The notes: generated by a model from the letters alone, not told the origin. A stretch of DNA of 64,000 bases from Oribacterium sinus (GCF_014202695.1 NZ_JACHHH010000005.1:152469-216468), one strand, 5' to 3'. Positions 9,717-18,967 are shown, counted from the stretch's first letter. A program made the numbers and translations.

Positions 9717-11396
9717 CTACTGAAATACCGCCAACATTTTTTGAGAGAGACTTTCTCCGATTCCCATAATGTTATTCAGGAATAAAATTTCTTCAATGCC
9801 TTTTTCCCTGATCAGGGAGGAAGCATTTCCCTGATAATGCCGGTAGTCCACCACATAAACGTCCCGGTAATCTTGTGCCAAAAGAGGCACAAAAGCATTT
9901 CCATAGGAATCCTTTAAGACCAAAATGCTCTTCTTTCGAGGAGCCCCTTCATTATGGATTTCCACATAGCCATGATCTCCCAGCATAAAACAGTTGTATT
10001 TATTTCCGGGAAGCATTTGGCTGGCATCATTAATCAACTTTCCTTCCTGAAGATTTCCCTTGCTGTCGGTATATTGCATGGTATTCATGCTCCCCTGATA
10101 AGCCGTTACCTGATCGGGATGCCCCTTTAAACTTTCCGGACGATTCATAAAGAAGTAAAAGGTTCCGTAAAATTCCGGGAAATCCAGCTTTTGATAGTCA
10201 GACAAAGGCTTGGTGCTGTAGCCCATACTTTTGCAATATTCCTGATAGCCGTAATACGCTCCAAGCTGTGTCCAGTGATGATCCGTTCGGAAATAGATGT
10301 ATTCCTTTTTGTGTGCGGAAAGAGCGTCAAAAACATTTACCGTATTGACTCTTTTATCCATCAGGCTGTAGCTATAGGCAATGGCCTGATCCATCCCGGA
10401 GGAAGCCAGCTTTTCCTGCACCTTCGGATCCAAGATCACGCCAAAGGAATTGGGCACAATCATGGCGCTAAGCTTCACCTTGGGAAACATGGCCTGCACC
10501 GTATTTAATAAAGAAGCGTGGGCACGAACCGCCTTTTCACTGAAATAATACAGCTCATAGGCAGAATCTCCGTTCAGATAAAGACTTCCAATCTGTTCTC
10601 CGGCTACATTTTCCGCCTTATCCGCCTTTTTAATCTGCAGATTTCCCTCCGCATCCGTTTCAAAATTACTGTTTTCTTCTTTTTCTTTCGTTGAGCCTTG
10701 CTTTGCATCGGAGCTTTGCTTTACTTCCCCGCTTTGCTTAGCTTCCGCCTCTTCCTGCCTTTCCTCTGTTCCTTTTCCTTCTTCTGGCTGCTCTTTTCCT
10801 TCTTTCTTATCCCGGGCATCCGACTTTCTTTGGCTCTCCCCATCGGATTCCTTTTTCTCTGTTCCGTTCTCCTGCAGGCCTTCCCCATCCTTCTTCAACG
10901 CGAAGGTCTCCGCCATTGCGCCTTCTCCGGTGGGAATTTCTTCTTTGACCTGCTCGGCAGCTCCGTAAATCTGCTCTCCCTGCAAGCCGTAGAAAGCCTT
11001 TGTTTTCGAAGCCAAAAGCATCCACTCCTCTTTTCCCGGATAGCTGTCCTGATACCAGGATGTGATATCCCGGAAATAGCTTCCCGCAAAAAGTCCCTGC
11101 AAGGAAAATGCGGGAAACTGCTTCAGTTCTCTTTTTTCCGCATCGGAATATCGCGGTCTTAAGGGGAGAAGTATACCCAGCACAAAAAGGCAGCACAAGA
11201 GCCCCATCATAGCCAACGAAAATACCTTGGCATAGGGAAAATCCTTCCCGGACTTTTCCGGACTCGTCTCTTCCCTGCTCTTCGCTTTAGGAGTTTCCAC
11301 TTCTGTAGATTTATCTTCCGTCAATTTTTCTTCCATAATCTTTTCTTCTGTGATTTGTTCTTCTGTAATTTGTTCTTCTCTTCCCCGACTATCCAT
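9717..11396 (-). CDS. DHHW/AlgX-like SGNH-fold protein, partner of the adjacent MBOAT
   Basis: A 559-residue protein with a charged cytoplasmic N-terminus (about residues 1-60, containing a short EEQIT-type repeat), one membrane anchor (about 62-85), then an extracellular domain. The DHHW signature is visible in FRTDHHWTQLGAYYGY, and later LVLKDSYGNAF provides the Ser/Asp part of an SGNH-like site. Such proteins work with an MBOAT acyltransferase to O-acetylate an exported glycan; in the alginate system they are called AlgX/AlgJ. The MBOAT gene lies 83 bp upstream on the same strand. A roughly 120-residue Lys/Glu/Ser/Gly-rich insert interrupts the region after the anchor and resembles other low-complexity inserts in this window. 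The glycan substrate cannot be read from the sequence. Confidence 0.85.
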   Translation of the reverse strand: MDSRGREEQITEEQITEEKIMEEKLTEDKSTEVETPKAKSREETSPEKSGKDFPYAKVFSLAMMGLLCCLFVLGILLPLRPRYSDAEKRELKQFPAFSLQGLFAGSYFRDITSWYQDSYPGKEEWMLLASKTKAFYGLQGEQIYGAAEQVKEEIPTGEGAMAETFALKKDGEGLQENGTEKKESDGESQRKSDARDKKEGKEQPEEGKGTEERQEEAEAKQSGEVKQSSDAKQGSTKEKEENSNFETDAEGNLQIKKADKAENVAGEQIGSLYLNGDSAYELYYFSEKAVRAHASLLNTVQAMFPKVKLSAMIVPNSFGVILDPKVQEKLASSGMDQAIAYSYSLMDKRVNTVNVFDALSAHKKEYIYFRTDHHWTQLGAYYGYQEYCKSMGYSTKPLSDYQKLDFPEFYGTFYFFMNRPESLKGHPDQVTAYQGSMNTMQYTDSKGNLQEGKLINDASQMLPGNKYNCFMLGDHGYVEIHNEGAPRKKSILVLKDSYGNAFVPLLAQDYRDVYVVDYRHYQGNASSLIREKGIEEILFLNNIMGIGESLSQKMLAVFQ

Positions 11397-11478
11397 TCCC
11401 CTCTACTCCCTGTACGATAAGTCTTATCCTCTACGCATTTGCCATTCTTTCCTTTTGAAAAATTCGGAAAATTCTTCA

Positions 11479-13380
11479 CTAAAATTGATTATACAAAAAC
11501 GGCATATAGCTCTGCCCTGCCATAAGAGCGAAGGACAAGAGCAAAAAGGCAATCGCCGCCAAAAGCTTTCCCCAGAAATACAGCTGTTCCGCATGGTCTA
11601 AGAAGAAAATGCTAAGCTTTGTTCTTCTTTGGATTCTTCGAAGGATTTTCTCATGGCGGAGCAAGTCCTCCTGATTTTCCTGACTAAGCTCAGCTTCTGC
11701 CTCTTCTGCAAGTGAAATAGCTTCTTCCTTTTGCACTTCCGTTTCCCCGGATATTTCCTCAGGGCGAGGAGCACCTTCCCCGTCCAAGCTAAGCTTTAGC
11801 ATAGGATATTTTTCTTCAGGGAATAAATCCTTCCTATCGGAAGAAGCAGCAAAAATCGACTCATCTGCTGTAGCTTCCGGAACTCCTTTCAAAGCAGCTT
11901 CCCCGGCATCTATCGCCGCTACTTCCGGGGTATCTACTACAGCTTCCGGAGAATCTGTCCCTGCTTCCGGAGAATCTTCCTCCGAATCCTCCATGCCGTA
12001 AAAGCCCAAACTTGCTCTTTTCTTCCTTGCCAAACGGGATTTTCCCCGGAACAGAAGCTTCTGCCATTCTTCCTCTAAGCTACTCAAAAGATTACCCGAA
12101 AAGAGAATAGCTACAAGAAGAAGAAAAATGTTGCTCTTTACAATCAGCAGGGTTTTTCCGTCCACTAAAGCCAGGCTCTTCGGCAAGGTATGAAGCCACA
12201 GGATATTTTTCAGGCTTTGGAAATCGGAAAAGCGGAAAAGAATCCAGGAAAAATACAACACCACCAGGGTATAAACGTGCTGTAAGCATCTCAGAACAAA
12301 GGAGAAATTTCCTCCTTCTGATTTTTTCATTCTTTTCCACAGCTTCTTACAGCAAAGCTCCAGCAGGATAAAAACAAAGAAATACAGCCCCCAAAGAATG
12401 AAATTTGCCGTGGAACCATGCCAGATTCCGGTTAATACCCAAATCAAGAGCAGGTTTCTCACCTGTAAAGGAAAGGGAACTCGATTTCCTCCCAGCGGAA
12501 TATAAACATAGTCCCGGAAAAACATGGATAGTGAAATATGCCAGCGTCTCCAGAAGTCTCGAATGGAACGGGCACTATAGGGTGCCTGAAAGTTTTCCGG
12601 AAGGGTAAAGCCACAGATTTCCCCGATTCCTATAGCCATATCCGTATAGGCGGAAAAATCCAAAAAGATCTGCAGCATATAGGAAATACCGGAAAGGAAG
12701 ACTGCCAGAAAGGAAAATGACGGAGAAGAAGACTGTAGCATAGAAGCATTTTTCAGACTGTCCAAGCTAAGAACTTCTACTGAAAGGGAGCCCAGCGCAT
12801 CCGCCAAAGCCAGCTTTTTCCAAAGGCCGAAGGTAAATCGGAATAGACCGTGGGAAAAGGCTTCATAGGAAAATGCACGATTTTTGATTTCTTCCCGTAT
12901 TTCCGAATAACGAAGAATCGGTCCCTGAGAAAGCACCGGAAAGGCAAAGGCGAAAAGGGAAAAGGAAAAAATGTCCTGCTCCGCCTCCTTTCCCTGATAG
13001 CAATCGTAAAGGTAAGCTATAAAGCGGAAGCTGTAAAAGGAGATGCCAAAGGGCATCCAGCCCTTCACCATTTTCGGTAGGAAAGGTAGAGCTGCACTGT
13101 ACTTGAAAAAAGCTAGAGGCAGGAGAATTCCCGCTAAGGATAGGAAAAATATTTTTTTCTTTTTCCCTTCCGTGGCCCTTTCCAAAGCTTTTCCCATAAA
13201 AAAAACAAAAAGGGTAAAAAAGCAAAGAAAGGCTACTGCCAAAAGTCCCTGAAAAAGCAAGAAGAAGCAAGATGCCAGGAAAAACACCGCATTTTTCCAA
13301 GCAAGTTCCTTCTTCCCGAAATACAAAACAAAAAACAGGGGGAGAAATCCCGCCACAAAGATCATTTGCGAAAACTGCAT
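11479..13380 (-). CDS. MBOAT-family O-acyltransferase (AlgI/PatA-like)
   Basis: A polytopic membrane enzyme that moves acetyl groups across the membrane to a surface polymer. The MBOAT core is recognisable by FWRRWHISLSMFFRDYVYIP and by the second conserved His in LTGIWHGSTANFILWG. The start at 13380 has an AAAGG site 8 nt upstream. At 633 residues it exceeds the usual 460-500. The excess is a hydrophilic Glu/Ala/Pro/Asp-rich segment (about residues 445-595, with imperfect DSPEA-type repeats) inserted before the final membrane helix. It is followed by the DHHW protein gene, forming a two-gene acylation operon. The segment of about 150 residues may be a cytoplasmic or extracellular loop; its role is unknown. 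Confidence 0.9.
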   Translation of the reverse strand: MQFSQMIFVAGFLPLFFVLYFGKKELAWKNAVFFLASCFFLLFQGLLAVAFLCFFTLFVFFMGKALERATEGKKKKIFFLSLAGILLPLAFFKYSAALPFLPKMVKGWMPFGISFYSFRFIAYLYDCYQGKEAEQDIFSFSLFAFAFPVLSQGPILRYSEIREEIKNRAFSYEAFSHGLFRFTFGLWKKLALADALGSLSVEVLSLDSLKNASMLQSSSPSFSFLAVFLSGISYMLQIFLDFSAYTDMAIGIGEICGFTLPENFQAPYSARSIRDFWRRWHISLSMFFRDYVYIPLGGNRVPFPLQVRNLLLIWVLTGIWHGSTANFILWGLYFFVFILLELCCKKLWKRMKKSEGGNFSFVLRCLQHVYTLVVLYFSWILFRFSDFQSLKNILWLHTLPKSLALVDGKTLLIVKSNIFLLLVAILFSGNLLSSLEEEWQKLLFRGKSRLARKKRASLGFYGMEDSEEDSPEAGTDSPEAVVDTPEVAAIDAGEAALKGVPEATADESIFAASSDRKDLFPEEKYPMLKLSLDGEGAPRPEEISGETEVQKEEAISLAEEAEAELSQENQEDLLRHEKILRRIQRRTKLSIFFLDHAEQLYFWGKLLAAIAFLLLSFALMAGQSYMPFLYNQF

Positions 13381-13396
13381 ATTGCAAACCTTTCCC

Positions 13397-13425
13397 TTGT
13401 CAATTTTCTAAAAATCCGTTATACT
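13397..13425 (+). promoter_or_regulatory. Sigma-A promoter for the SRP RNA
   Basis: TTGTCA (13397-13402) and TATACT (13420-13425) are separated by exactly 17 bp, placing the start near 13432, where the RNA structure begins. It lies in the short gap just upstream of the divergent MBOAT start. Confidence 0.85.
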
Positions 13426-13430
13426 CAATG

Positions 13431-13564
13431 AGCTTCGGGGGCAATGAAGCTTGGGCCCCACGCAATGGGAGATACCGAACCGTGTCAGGATGGGAACATA
13501 GCAGCACTAAGGTAAACCTTTCATGTGCCGTGGGTTATCCTGGGTGGAGTTCCCGAAGTTTTTT
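13431..13564 (+). ncRNA. ffs: Signal recognition particle RNA (small bacterial type)
   Basis: The apical domain-IV signature GTGTCAGG...GGAA...AGCAGCA is present at about 13482-13506. The ends pair (GCTTCGGG at 13432 with CCCGAAG near 13558), giving the expected long hairpin of roughly 130 nt. A T-run follows directly, serving as terminator. This RNA binds Ffh and targets membrane proteins cotranslationally. The promoter spacing and the end pairing fix the boundaries within a few bases. Its flanking genes are on the opposite strand. Confidence 0.93.
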
Positions 13565-13641
13565 ATTTACCAAGATATGATAGCAAATTTTTTCGCTGTC
13601 ATATTCCTTACGATGCAGTGCTATACTGCGTTGTTCCTTTC

Positions 13642-14502
13642 TTAATCCTTAATGCGATACACCTGTAAGGCATTCTCCGTGGTTTTTCGAATCACTTCTT
13701 CCTCTGAAATTCCCTTTAATTCCGCCAGACAGGAAACCACATAGCGAAGGTTTCCGGAATGATTTCTGCTTCCTCGAAGAGGAACCGGACTCATGTAAGG
13801 GCAATCCGTTTCCAAAACAATGTGGTTTAGAGGAATCTCCGTCGCCACCTGCTTTAACTTCTTGGCATTGGAAAAGGTCAGTACGCCGCCGATGCCTACC
13901 ATCATGCCCAAATCGATGAATTGTTTAGCTACTTCTACCGGGTAGGAAAAGCAATGCACAATTCCCCCATTGACATAGCCCCTATGGTCTCTAAGTAAAT
14001 GGTAGGTGTCCATAGCTGCATCCCGGGAATGGAGCACTACCGGAAGGTTTCTTTTCCTGGCCAGCTCCAGCATGGCAATAAAGCAGTCCTTCTGCACCTC
14101 CGGATCCGGATTGAACGCTTGCATCTCCGTAATTTCCCCTTTGGCAAAGGCCTCTGCCTCCTGCTCTTTTTCTACCCTGGAGCGCTTATCTATCCGAAAA
14201 TAATCCAGTCCTATCTCCCCCATAGCCACCACTTCCTTTTCCTGGCTCAGGGTATAAATCTCAAGCAGCGATTCTTCCGTAAGCTCATCCGCATTTTCCG
14301 GATGAAAGCCAACTACTGCATATTTTTGAAGTCCCGGAATAAAAAGCTCTCTCGCTAAACGAATAGCCTCCTTGGAGCTTTCCAGGTTATAACCGATTTC
14401 ACAAATCCGGTCCACCCCCTGTTCCGGAAGGGAGCGGAGCAATGCCTCTCTGTCTGACCCATAGGATTCATCATTGTAGTGGCAATGGGTATCAAAAATC
14501 AT
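13642..14502 (-). CDS. TatD-family metal-dependent hydrolase (DNase)
   Basis: An amidohydrolase-fold protein with all family metal ligands visible: DTHCHYND at the N-terminus, GEIGLDYF in the middle, HSRDA, HCFS and the C-terminal ETDCPYMSP. TatD proteins have 3'-5' exonuclease or D-aminoacyl-tRNA-related hydrolase activity; the physiological substrate here is unknown. The 286 residues include a short acidic insert after GLDYFRIDKRS that adds about 30 residues to the common 255-260. It is followed on the same strand by nothing close. In many Firmicutes tatD lies next to metG, and here metG is 940 bp upstream on the same strand with a TraX-like gene between. Confidence 0.92.
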   Translation of the reverse strand: MIFDTHCHYNDESYGSDREALLRSLPEQGVDRICEIGYNLESSKEAIRLARELFIPGLQKYAVVGFHPENADELTEESLLEIYTLSQEKEVVAMGEIGLDYFRIDKRSRVEKEQEAEAFAKGEITEMQAFNPDPEVQKDCFIAMLELARKRNLPVVLHSRDAAMDTYHLLRDHRGYVNGGIVHCFSYPVEVAKQFIDLGMMVGIGGVLTFSNAKKLKQVATEIPLNHIVLETDCPYMSPVPLRGSRNHSGNLRYVVSCLAELKGISEEEVIRKTTENALQVYRIKD

Positions 14503-14554
14503 CTTCTTCTCCTTTTTGATTTCTGTTTTCCTTACATACTTTATATTCTTTTTA

Positions 14555-14627
14555 ATTATTCTTGGTACTTATTCTTTGTGCTTATTCTTGCGCTTATTCT
14601 TGGTGCTTATTCTTCGCACCGTTCTTC
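14555..14627. repeat. Intergenic short tandem repeat
   Basis: Five to six imperfect 12-13 bp units of ttattcttggtgc type fill most of the 157-bp gap between the TraX-like stop and the tatD start. The tatD promoter would be expected in or beside this array. Confidence 0.75.
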
Positions 14628-14659
14628 GGATAATCTTATGACTATTTTCCGGACGATTC

Positions 14660-15439
14660 CTACGCCGTAATCTTTGCCCCTAAGTAAATCAAAAGATAGA
14701 AAAAACCAAGATGCAAAGGATAATACACGTAGAAGAAACGACTGAGGGAAATTCGCCCCTTTTCACCATTGTAAAAGGCAATCGGAAGAAAGCTCAATGC
14801 TGCAAAACAGTAGCTTCCATAGGACAGAGCCGCTGACAGCGCAGCCCCTGAAGATAGGCGCAATGCCTTTTCTTTTCGAAAGTTATACAGTGCGGCAATC
14901 AGGAAAATGCCCAGTGCCCCGTAGTCTGCCCGAATCAGCTCCGCAATGGCGGCACAGGACAGCACCGCAGCCCATTTGTAGAAAACGTTCTTCCGAAAAC
15001 GATGCATCCCCTCCATGCACAGCACGCCCAATGCCAGAGTAAAACCGATATTTTGAACGGTAAAATTATAGACCTGATTAAAAAATGCCAGGTCAAAGGG
15101 CACTTCCGAGACTATGCCCATCAAAAGCAGTCTGAAAAAATACTTCTTTCGGTCGTGGCTATGACGGAAGCCTTCTGTCAGGAGAAAGGCATAAATCGGA
15201 AAGGCCAGTCTGCCGATAATCCGAAAGATTCTATAGATTTGGAGCAGTCTGTGCCCCTCCTCTGTTGCAATGGCCATTTGAAAATACTCGGTAGAATAGC
15301 CGTAGAGTTTTCCGTTTAAAATTACGATGGCGGCAAAATGGTCTATAGTCATGGAAATAAGGGCAAGGAGCTTCAGCAGAAACGCGGAAACTCCTCCCCC
15401 TTTTTTCTTGGTATTTAAAATGGCCTGGTAGTTCGTCAT
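14660..15439 (-). CDS. TraX-family membrane protein
   Basis: A 259-residue polytopic protein with the TraX opening LLKLLALISMTIDHFA and hydrophobic segments throughout, ending in HLGFFYLLIYLGA. TraX was named for N-acetylation of F pilin. Chromosomal Firmicute copies are common and have no established substrate, so conjugation should not be inferred here; no other transfer gene is present. The start ATG at 15439 lies one base after the metG stop, so the gene is almost certainly translationally coupled to metG. The Gly/Lys-rich start (KKKGGG) precedes the first membrane helix. Confidence 0.85.
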   Translation of the reverse strand: MTNYQAILNTKKKGGGVSAFLLKLLALISMTIDHFAAIVILNGKLYGYSTEYFQMAIATEEGHRLLQIYRIFRIIGRLAFPIYAFLLTEGFRHSHDRKKYFFRLLLMGIVSEVPFDLAFFNQVYNFTVQNIGFTLALGVLCMEGMHRFRKNVFYKWAAVLSCAAIAELIRADYGALGIFLIAALYNFRKEKALRLSSGAALSAALSYGSYCFAALSFLPIAFYNGEKGRISLSRFFYVYYPLHLGFFYLLIYLGAKITA

Positions 15440-15440
15440 A

Positions 15441-17492
15441 TTATGAAATGCTTGCTCCGGCAGGCATATCCGCCAAAGAAGTCATCAGGGAAAGCTTGCC
15501 CTCTTCGTCAATGGCGGAAAGGAGCATGCCTTCGGACTGATAGCCGCAAATCTCTCTGGGGGCAAGGTTGCAAAGCACCATAACCTTCTTTCCTAAGAGA
15601 TCTTCAGGCTTGTAACTGGACTTAATACCGGAAAGAATCTGTCTTACTTCGGATCCCACCTGTACCTTGAAAAGCAGTAATTTTTTAGACTTCTTCACTT
15701 CCTCGGCATGAATAATCTTTCCAATACGGAAGTCACATTTGTCAAAGTCCTCATAGGAAATCTCAGCCTTAAAGGGAATATCAATGCCCTTTTCCAAATC
15801 CGTATTGCCCGCTGCCTGAGAGCTTCCTAAAGCACAGGCTGTTTTTGCCGCCTTCTTGGCCTCTTCCTTCTTCTCCTCGGCCTGTGCCTTGGCAATCTGG
15901 GCCTCGGTAATCTTTTCTACTTCCTTCTCTACCTCTTTCCAATCCTTTCTCTCAAAGAGAGTCTTGGGGTCCGCCACCACCTTATTGCCGGAGGGGTATA
16001 GACCGAAGTCGGAAAGGGAAGCAAAGTCTCTTTCCGTAGTGGAAAGCTGCTCTAAAATCTCCGCTCCTGTGGAGGGCATAAAGCTCTTCAGTAAAGATGC
16101 GCCGATGACGATGGATTCTGTCAGGTTATACAGCACGGTTCTTAATCGGTCTGCCTTGCTCTCTTCCTTAGCCAAAACCCATGGCTCTGTCTCATCGATA
16201 TATTTGTTGGAGCGTCTGAAAATTTCAAAGATTGCGGTTAAAGCATCCGCCACTTTCAGTTCATCCATCTTGGATACGGCAAGCTTTGCCTGCTCCAAAA
16301 CGGTGTTCTTCAGATCCTGATCCACCGGCTCTGTTACGCCCTTATCCTCCACAATGCCGTCAAAGTACTTATTGCTCATGGAAATGGTACGCTTTACCAG
16401 ATTTCCTAAAATGTTGGCCAGCTGGGAATTGAAGCGTTCGACCATCAGCTCCCAGGAAATGACACCGTCATTTTCAAAGGGCATTTCATGCATAACGAAG
16501 AAACGCACCGCATCCACACCAAAGAGTCTTACCAGGTCGTCGGCATAGATTACATTTCCTCTGGACTTGGACATCTTGGTTCCCTCATCCGACTTGGCGG
16601 TAGCAGTAAGTAACCAGGGGTGTCCGAAAACCTGCTTGGGCAGAGGAACATTTAAGCTCATTAAGAAGATGGGCCAGTAAATGGTATGGAAACGAACAAT
16701 ATCCTTTCCAATCAAATGCAGGTCCGCAGGCCAATACTTCTTAAAACGTTCCTGATGCTCTCCGTCCACATCATAACCGATACCGGTAATATAGTTGCTT
16801 AGGGCATCCAGCCAAACGTAAACCACATTTTTCTCGTCAAAGTCCACGGGAATTCCCCAGGTAAAGGAGGAACGGGACACGCAAAGGTCCTGTAAGCCCG
16901 GCTTTAAGAAGTTGTTCACCATCTCATTTTTCCGGGAAACCGGCTGAATAAACTCAGGATGGCTTTCGATATGCTCCATCAAACGATCCGCATACTTGGA
17001 CATCTTAAAGAAGTAGGCATCCTCACTGGCCCTCTCCACCGCTCTTCCGCAGTCGGGACATTTTCCGTCCACAAGCTGGGAGTCGGTCCAGAAGGACTCA
17101 CAGGGAGTACAGTACCAGCCCTCGTATTTTCCCTTATAAATATCTCCGTTCTCGTACATCTTTCGGAACATCTTCTGCACTTGCTTCTCGTGATATTCCT
17201 CTGTGGTACGCATGAACTTGTCATAGGAGGTGTCCATCAAATCCCAGATGGTATGAATTTCTCCTACCACCTCATCCACGAATTCCTTGGGAGTCTTCCC
17301 CGCATCCTTGGCCTTCCCCTCGATTTTCTGACCATGCTCATCGGTTCCGGTCATGAAAAATACATCATAGCCCTCGTAACGCTTGAAACGGGCAATGGCA
17401 TCAGCCAGGATAATCTCATAGGTATTCCCGATATGGGGCTTTCCTGAGGCATAGGCAATGGCAGTGGTAATATAATAAGGCTTTTTTTCCAT
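15441..17492 (-). CDS. metG: Methionyl-tRNA synthetase with C-terminal tRNA-binding domain
   Basis: Charges tRNA-Met. The HIGH-type motif SGKPHIGNTYE appears near residue 20, a zinc site with CTPC and CPDC near 125-150 and KMSKSRGN near 310. The C-terminal Trbp111/EMAP-like OB domain (FDKCDFRIGKI onward) is present. Between the anticodon-binding helices and the OB domain is a charged Ala/Glu/Lys-rich linker. I chose the ATG at 17492 because AAAGGAG sits 7 nt upstream and homologues begin here; the frame is open for 13 more codons upstream. The product is 683 residues, normal for the class 1 dimeric form. The leader contains no visible T-box GGUGG element. Confidence 0.95.
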   Translation of the reverse strand: MEKKPYYITTAIAYASGKPHIGNTYEIILADAIARFKRYEGYDVFFMTGTDEHGQKIEGKAKDAGKTPKEFVDEVVGEIHTIWDLMDTSYDKFMRTTEEYHEKQVQKMFRKMYENGDIYKGKYEGWYCTPCESFWTDSQLVDGKCPDCGRAVERASEDAYFFKMSKYADRLMEHIESHPEFIQPVSRKNEMVNNFLKPGLQDLCVSRSSFTWGIPVDFDEKNVVYVWLDALSNYITGIGYDVDGEHQERFKKYWPADLHLIGKDIVRFHTIYWPIFLMSLNVPLPKQVFGHPWLLTATAKSDEGTKMSKSRGNVIYADDLVRLFGVDAVRFFVMHEMPFENDGVISWELMVERFNSQLANILGNLVKRTISMSNKYFDGIVEDKGVTEPVDQDLKNTVLEQAKLAVSKMDELKVADALTAIFEIFRRSNKYIDETEPWVLAKEESKADRLRTVLYNLTESIVIGASLLKSFMPSTGAEILEQLSTTERDFASLSDFGLYPSGNKVVADPKTLFERKDWKEVEKEVEKITEAQIAKAQAEEKKEEAKKAAKTACALGSSQAAGNTDLEKGIDIPFKAEISYEDFDKCDFRIGKIIHAEEVKKSKKLLLFKVQVGSEVRQILSGIKSSYKPEDLLGKKVMVLCNLAPREICGYQSEGMLLSAIDEEGKLSLMTSLADMPAGASIS

Positions 17493-17734
17493 AGACTCTC
17501 CTTTATCTCTTTTATCTTCCTCATCCTGCAAAGAACTCTCTTTTCGGCGCTTTTTTCAAATGCCGTTTTTGCAGAAATTTTCTGTTCTTATTCTATATTC
17601 TATAAACATTCCTAGTCTAACATAGATTTTTCACTAGTCAATAAAATGTCGTCAGGAAGGGGAAAGAGCGGGGGTGCCTTTTGAAGTATCGAAAACCAGA
17701 AAAATACTTGCTCCCCTTTCTACATAGTGATTCT

Positions 17735-17840
17735 GAAACAGAGGCACGCTCTCGCTAACCTCGCCTTGTAGGGGATACTAAGCGAAAAACTGCAGTTCCT
17801 TTGTTTTTCGCAAGTACCCACGGGCTCAGATTGCCTCTTC
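17735..17840 (+). repeat. HIR element 1 (degenerate copy)
   Basis: The core runs from GGCACGCTCTCGCTAACC (17743) to GGGCTCAGATTGCC (17823-17836) and contains the inner stem TACTAAGCGAAAAAC / GTTTTTCGCAAGTA. Unlike the other copies, the outer flanking arms do not pair well, so this copy looks eroded. It lies downstream of the gene at 18035. Confidence 0.7.
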
Positions 17841-17944
17841 TTTCAAGGCTATTGGTGGAACTTCGGATTATTCACCTTTCTTTATTATATCAAGGCAAAC
17901 GGAATGCCGCTCGCTCCGTGAACGATACTCGTTGAGAAATATGC

Positions 17945-17982
17945 AAAAAGAGCAGCGTCGCCTAGGCAAACACCGCTCTTTG
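17945..17982 (-). terminator. Intrinsic terminator downstream of the 138-residue membrane protein
   Basis: On the minus strand AAAGAGC (complement of 17975-17981) pairs with GCTCTTT (complement of 17947-17953), with a GCCTAGGC element in the interior, followed by a T-run (CTTTTTGC). It lies 53 bp after the stop at 18035. Confidence 0.75.
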
Positions 17983-18034
17983 TAGAGTATTTTTTGTTTG
18001 GTTTACCGATTTGCTGGTACGCAAATCCTCCGGA

Positions 18035-18451
18035 TTATTCCTCAAAATGCTTATTGAGTAGCTCGTCTACAACGGGAACTGTGATGGTGGATTGGTTCAG
18101 TGCCTTGAAAGCCAGCGCCAAGAAAATACAGGTTTTGAAAATGTCAATAGCCTGGGTAATCAAGGACCAAAACGCGGTAATGGCACGAGTACCGTCATTG
18201 ACATTGATAACGGACAGGGCAGTTCCTATCCATTTAAAGGCATCCGGAACCAAGCCCAAGAGGCTCAGCAGAAAGCTAAAGAAAAGCATCGTTGCTAAAG
18301 CCTTCAATGCGGATTTCTTCAACCAAGCATCCTCTTCCATCAGAAAAATATAACCCACAGCAAGTAAAATCGCAGTGTAGTTTCCCAGCACCGCCAGAAT
18401 ATAAACGCCGGCAGCTGCTAAGCCTACAGATACTCCTAATTTTGTTTTCAT
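18035..18451 (-). CDS. Small membrane protein of unknown function
   Basis: I do not recognise this 138-residue protein. Hydrophobic stretches suggest three to four membrane segments: about residues 8-36 (GVSVGLAAAGVYILAVLGNY and on), 50-70 and 88-115. The C-terminus ends in a soluble acidic tail (DELLNKHFEE). It contains no obvious catalytic motif. It is followed by its own terminator and preceded by 48 bp and another small gene on the same strand, so the two are likely cotranscribed. The pairing of a small membrane protein with an amphipathic helical protein suggests a cell-envelope or stress role, but this is inference. Confidence 0.75.
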   Translation of the reverse strand: MKTKLGVSVGLAAAGVYILAVLGNYTAILLAVGYIFLMEEDAWLKKSALKALATMLFFSFLLSLLGLVPDAFKWIGTALSVINVNDGTRAITAFWSLITQAIDIFKTCIFLALAFKALNQSTITVPVVDELLNKHFEE

Positions 18452-18499
18452 ACTCTTCTTCCTCCATGCCTAACTATGATGCTTTCAGCACACAAACAA

Positions 18500-18967
18500 T
18501 TAGTTTCCGTTTACTGCGTTGTCAACAGCATCCTCTGCCTTGTTTACGGCCTGTTCTGCCGCGTTCTCCACATGCTCCGCAGCCTGCTTTGCTGCATCCA
18601 CAGCACCTTCTGCAGCATTTTCCACCTTATCGGCAGCCTGATTTACAGCTTCCTTTGCATCCGCTGCCACATTCTCTACCGCAGCCTTGCCTTCATTCTT
18701 TAAAGCATTCAGCTTTTCCTGAATCTCCGCAATCTTTGCCTGTGCAGCATGAATCTCTTCAATAAAAGCCTTAAAATCCTCTGAAGGAGCATTTTCAAAA
18801 ACTTCAAAATACTTCTTACCGATTTTGCTGTAAACTGCTGAAATCTTCTTTTCCTCATCATGAATCTGGGAATTGAACTTAGCAGTATCTGCCATTTCCT
18901 TTCCCTTTTGCATTACGTCCTGACTTGCATCAGAAAGCTTCTTTCCTAAATCATCAAAAAATCCCAT
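18500..18967 (-). CDS. Ala-rich amphipathic helical protein of unknown function
   Basis: The 155-residue product starts MGFFDDLGKKLSDASQDVMQ and is predicted to be almost entirely helical. Residues about 30-90 form a coiled-coil-like segment. Residues about 95-155 are repeats of an Ala/Glu/Lys/Val 11-residue pattern (AAE, VENAAE, AVNKAE) similar in composition to LEA or apolipoprotein-like helices. No signal peptide or membrane segment is visible. The start at 18967 has a strong AGGAGG site (AAAGGAGGATACT). It is upstream of the small membrane protein by 48 bp on the same strand. A membrane-surface or stress-protection role is plausible but unproven. Confidence 0.8.
   Translation of the reverse strand: MGFFDDLGKKLSDASQDVMQKGKEMADTAKFNSQIHDEEKKISAVYSKIGKKYFEVFENAPSEDFKAFIEEIHAAQAKIAEIQEKLNALKNEGKAAVENVAADAKEAVNQAADKVENAAEGAVDAAKQAAEHVENAAEQAVNKAEDAVDNAVNGN

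Larger units (their letters stand above)
17493..18034. other. Non-coding gap upstream of metG: promoter, degenerate HIR repeat, terminator
   Basis: The gap holds a probable metG promoter (TTGACT at the complement of 17636-17641 and TAGACT at the complement of 17614-17619, 16 bp apart), a degenerate HIR repeat core at 17741-17837, and a terminator near 17945-17982 belonging to the gene at 18035. No supported coding region is seen. Confidence 0.6.

Noticed and set aside
14660..15439. Conjugation module around the TraX-like gene
   Set aside because: No relaxase, coupling protein, type IV secretion or oriT features are present. TraX-like chromosomal genes are common in Firmicutes.
17493..17640. 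T-box leader of metG
   Set aside because: No GGUGG antiterminator box or specifier stem could be seen in the 150-nt upstream gap.
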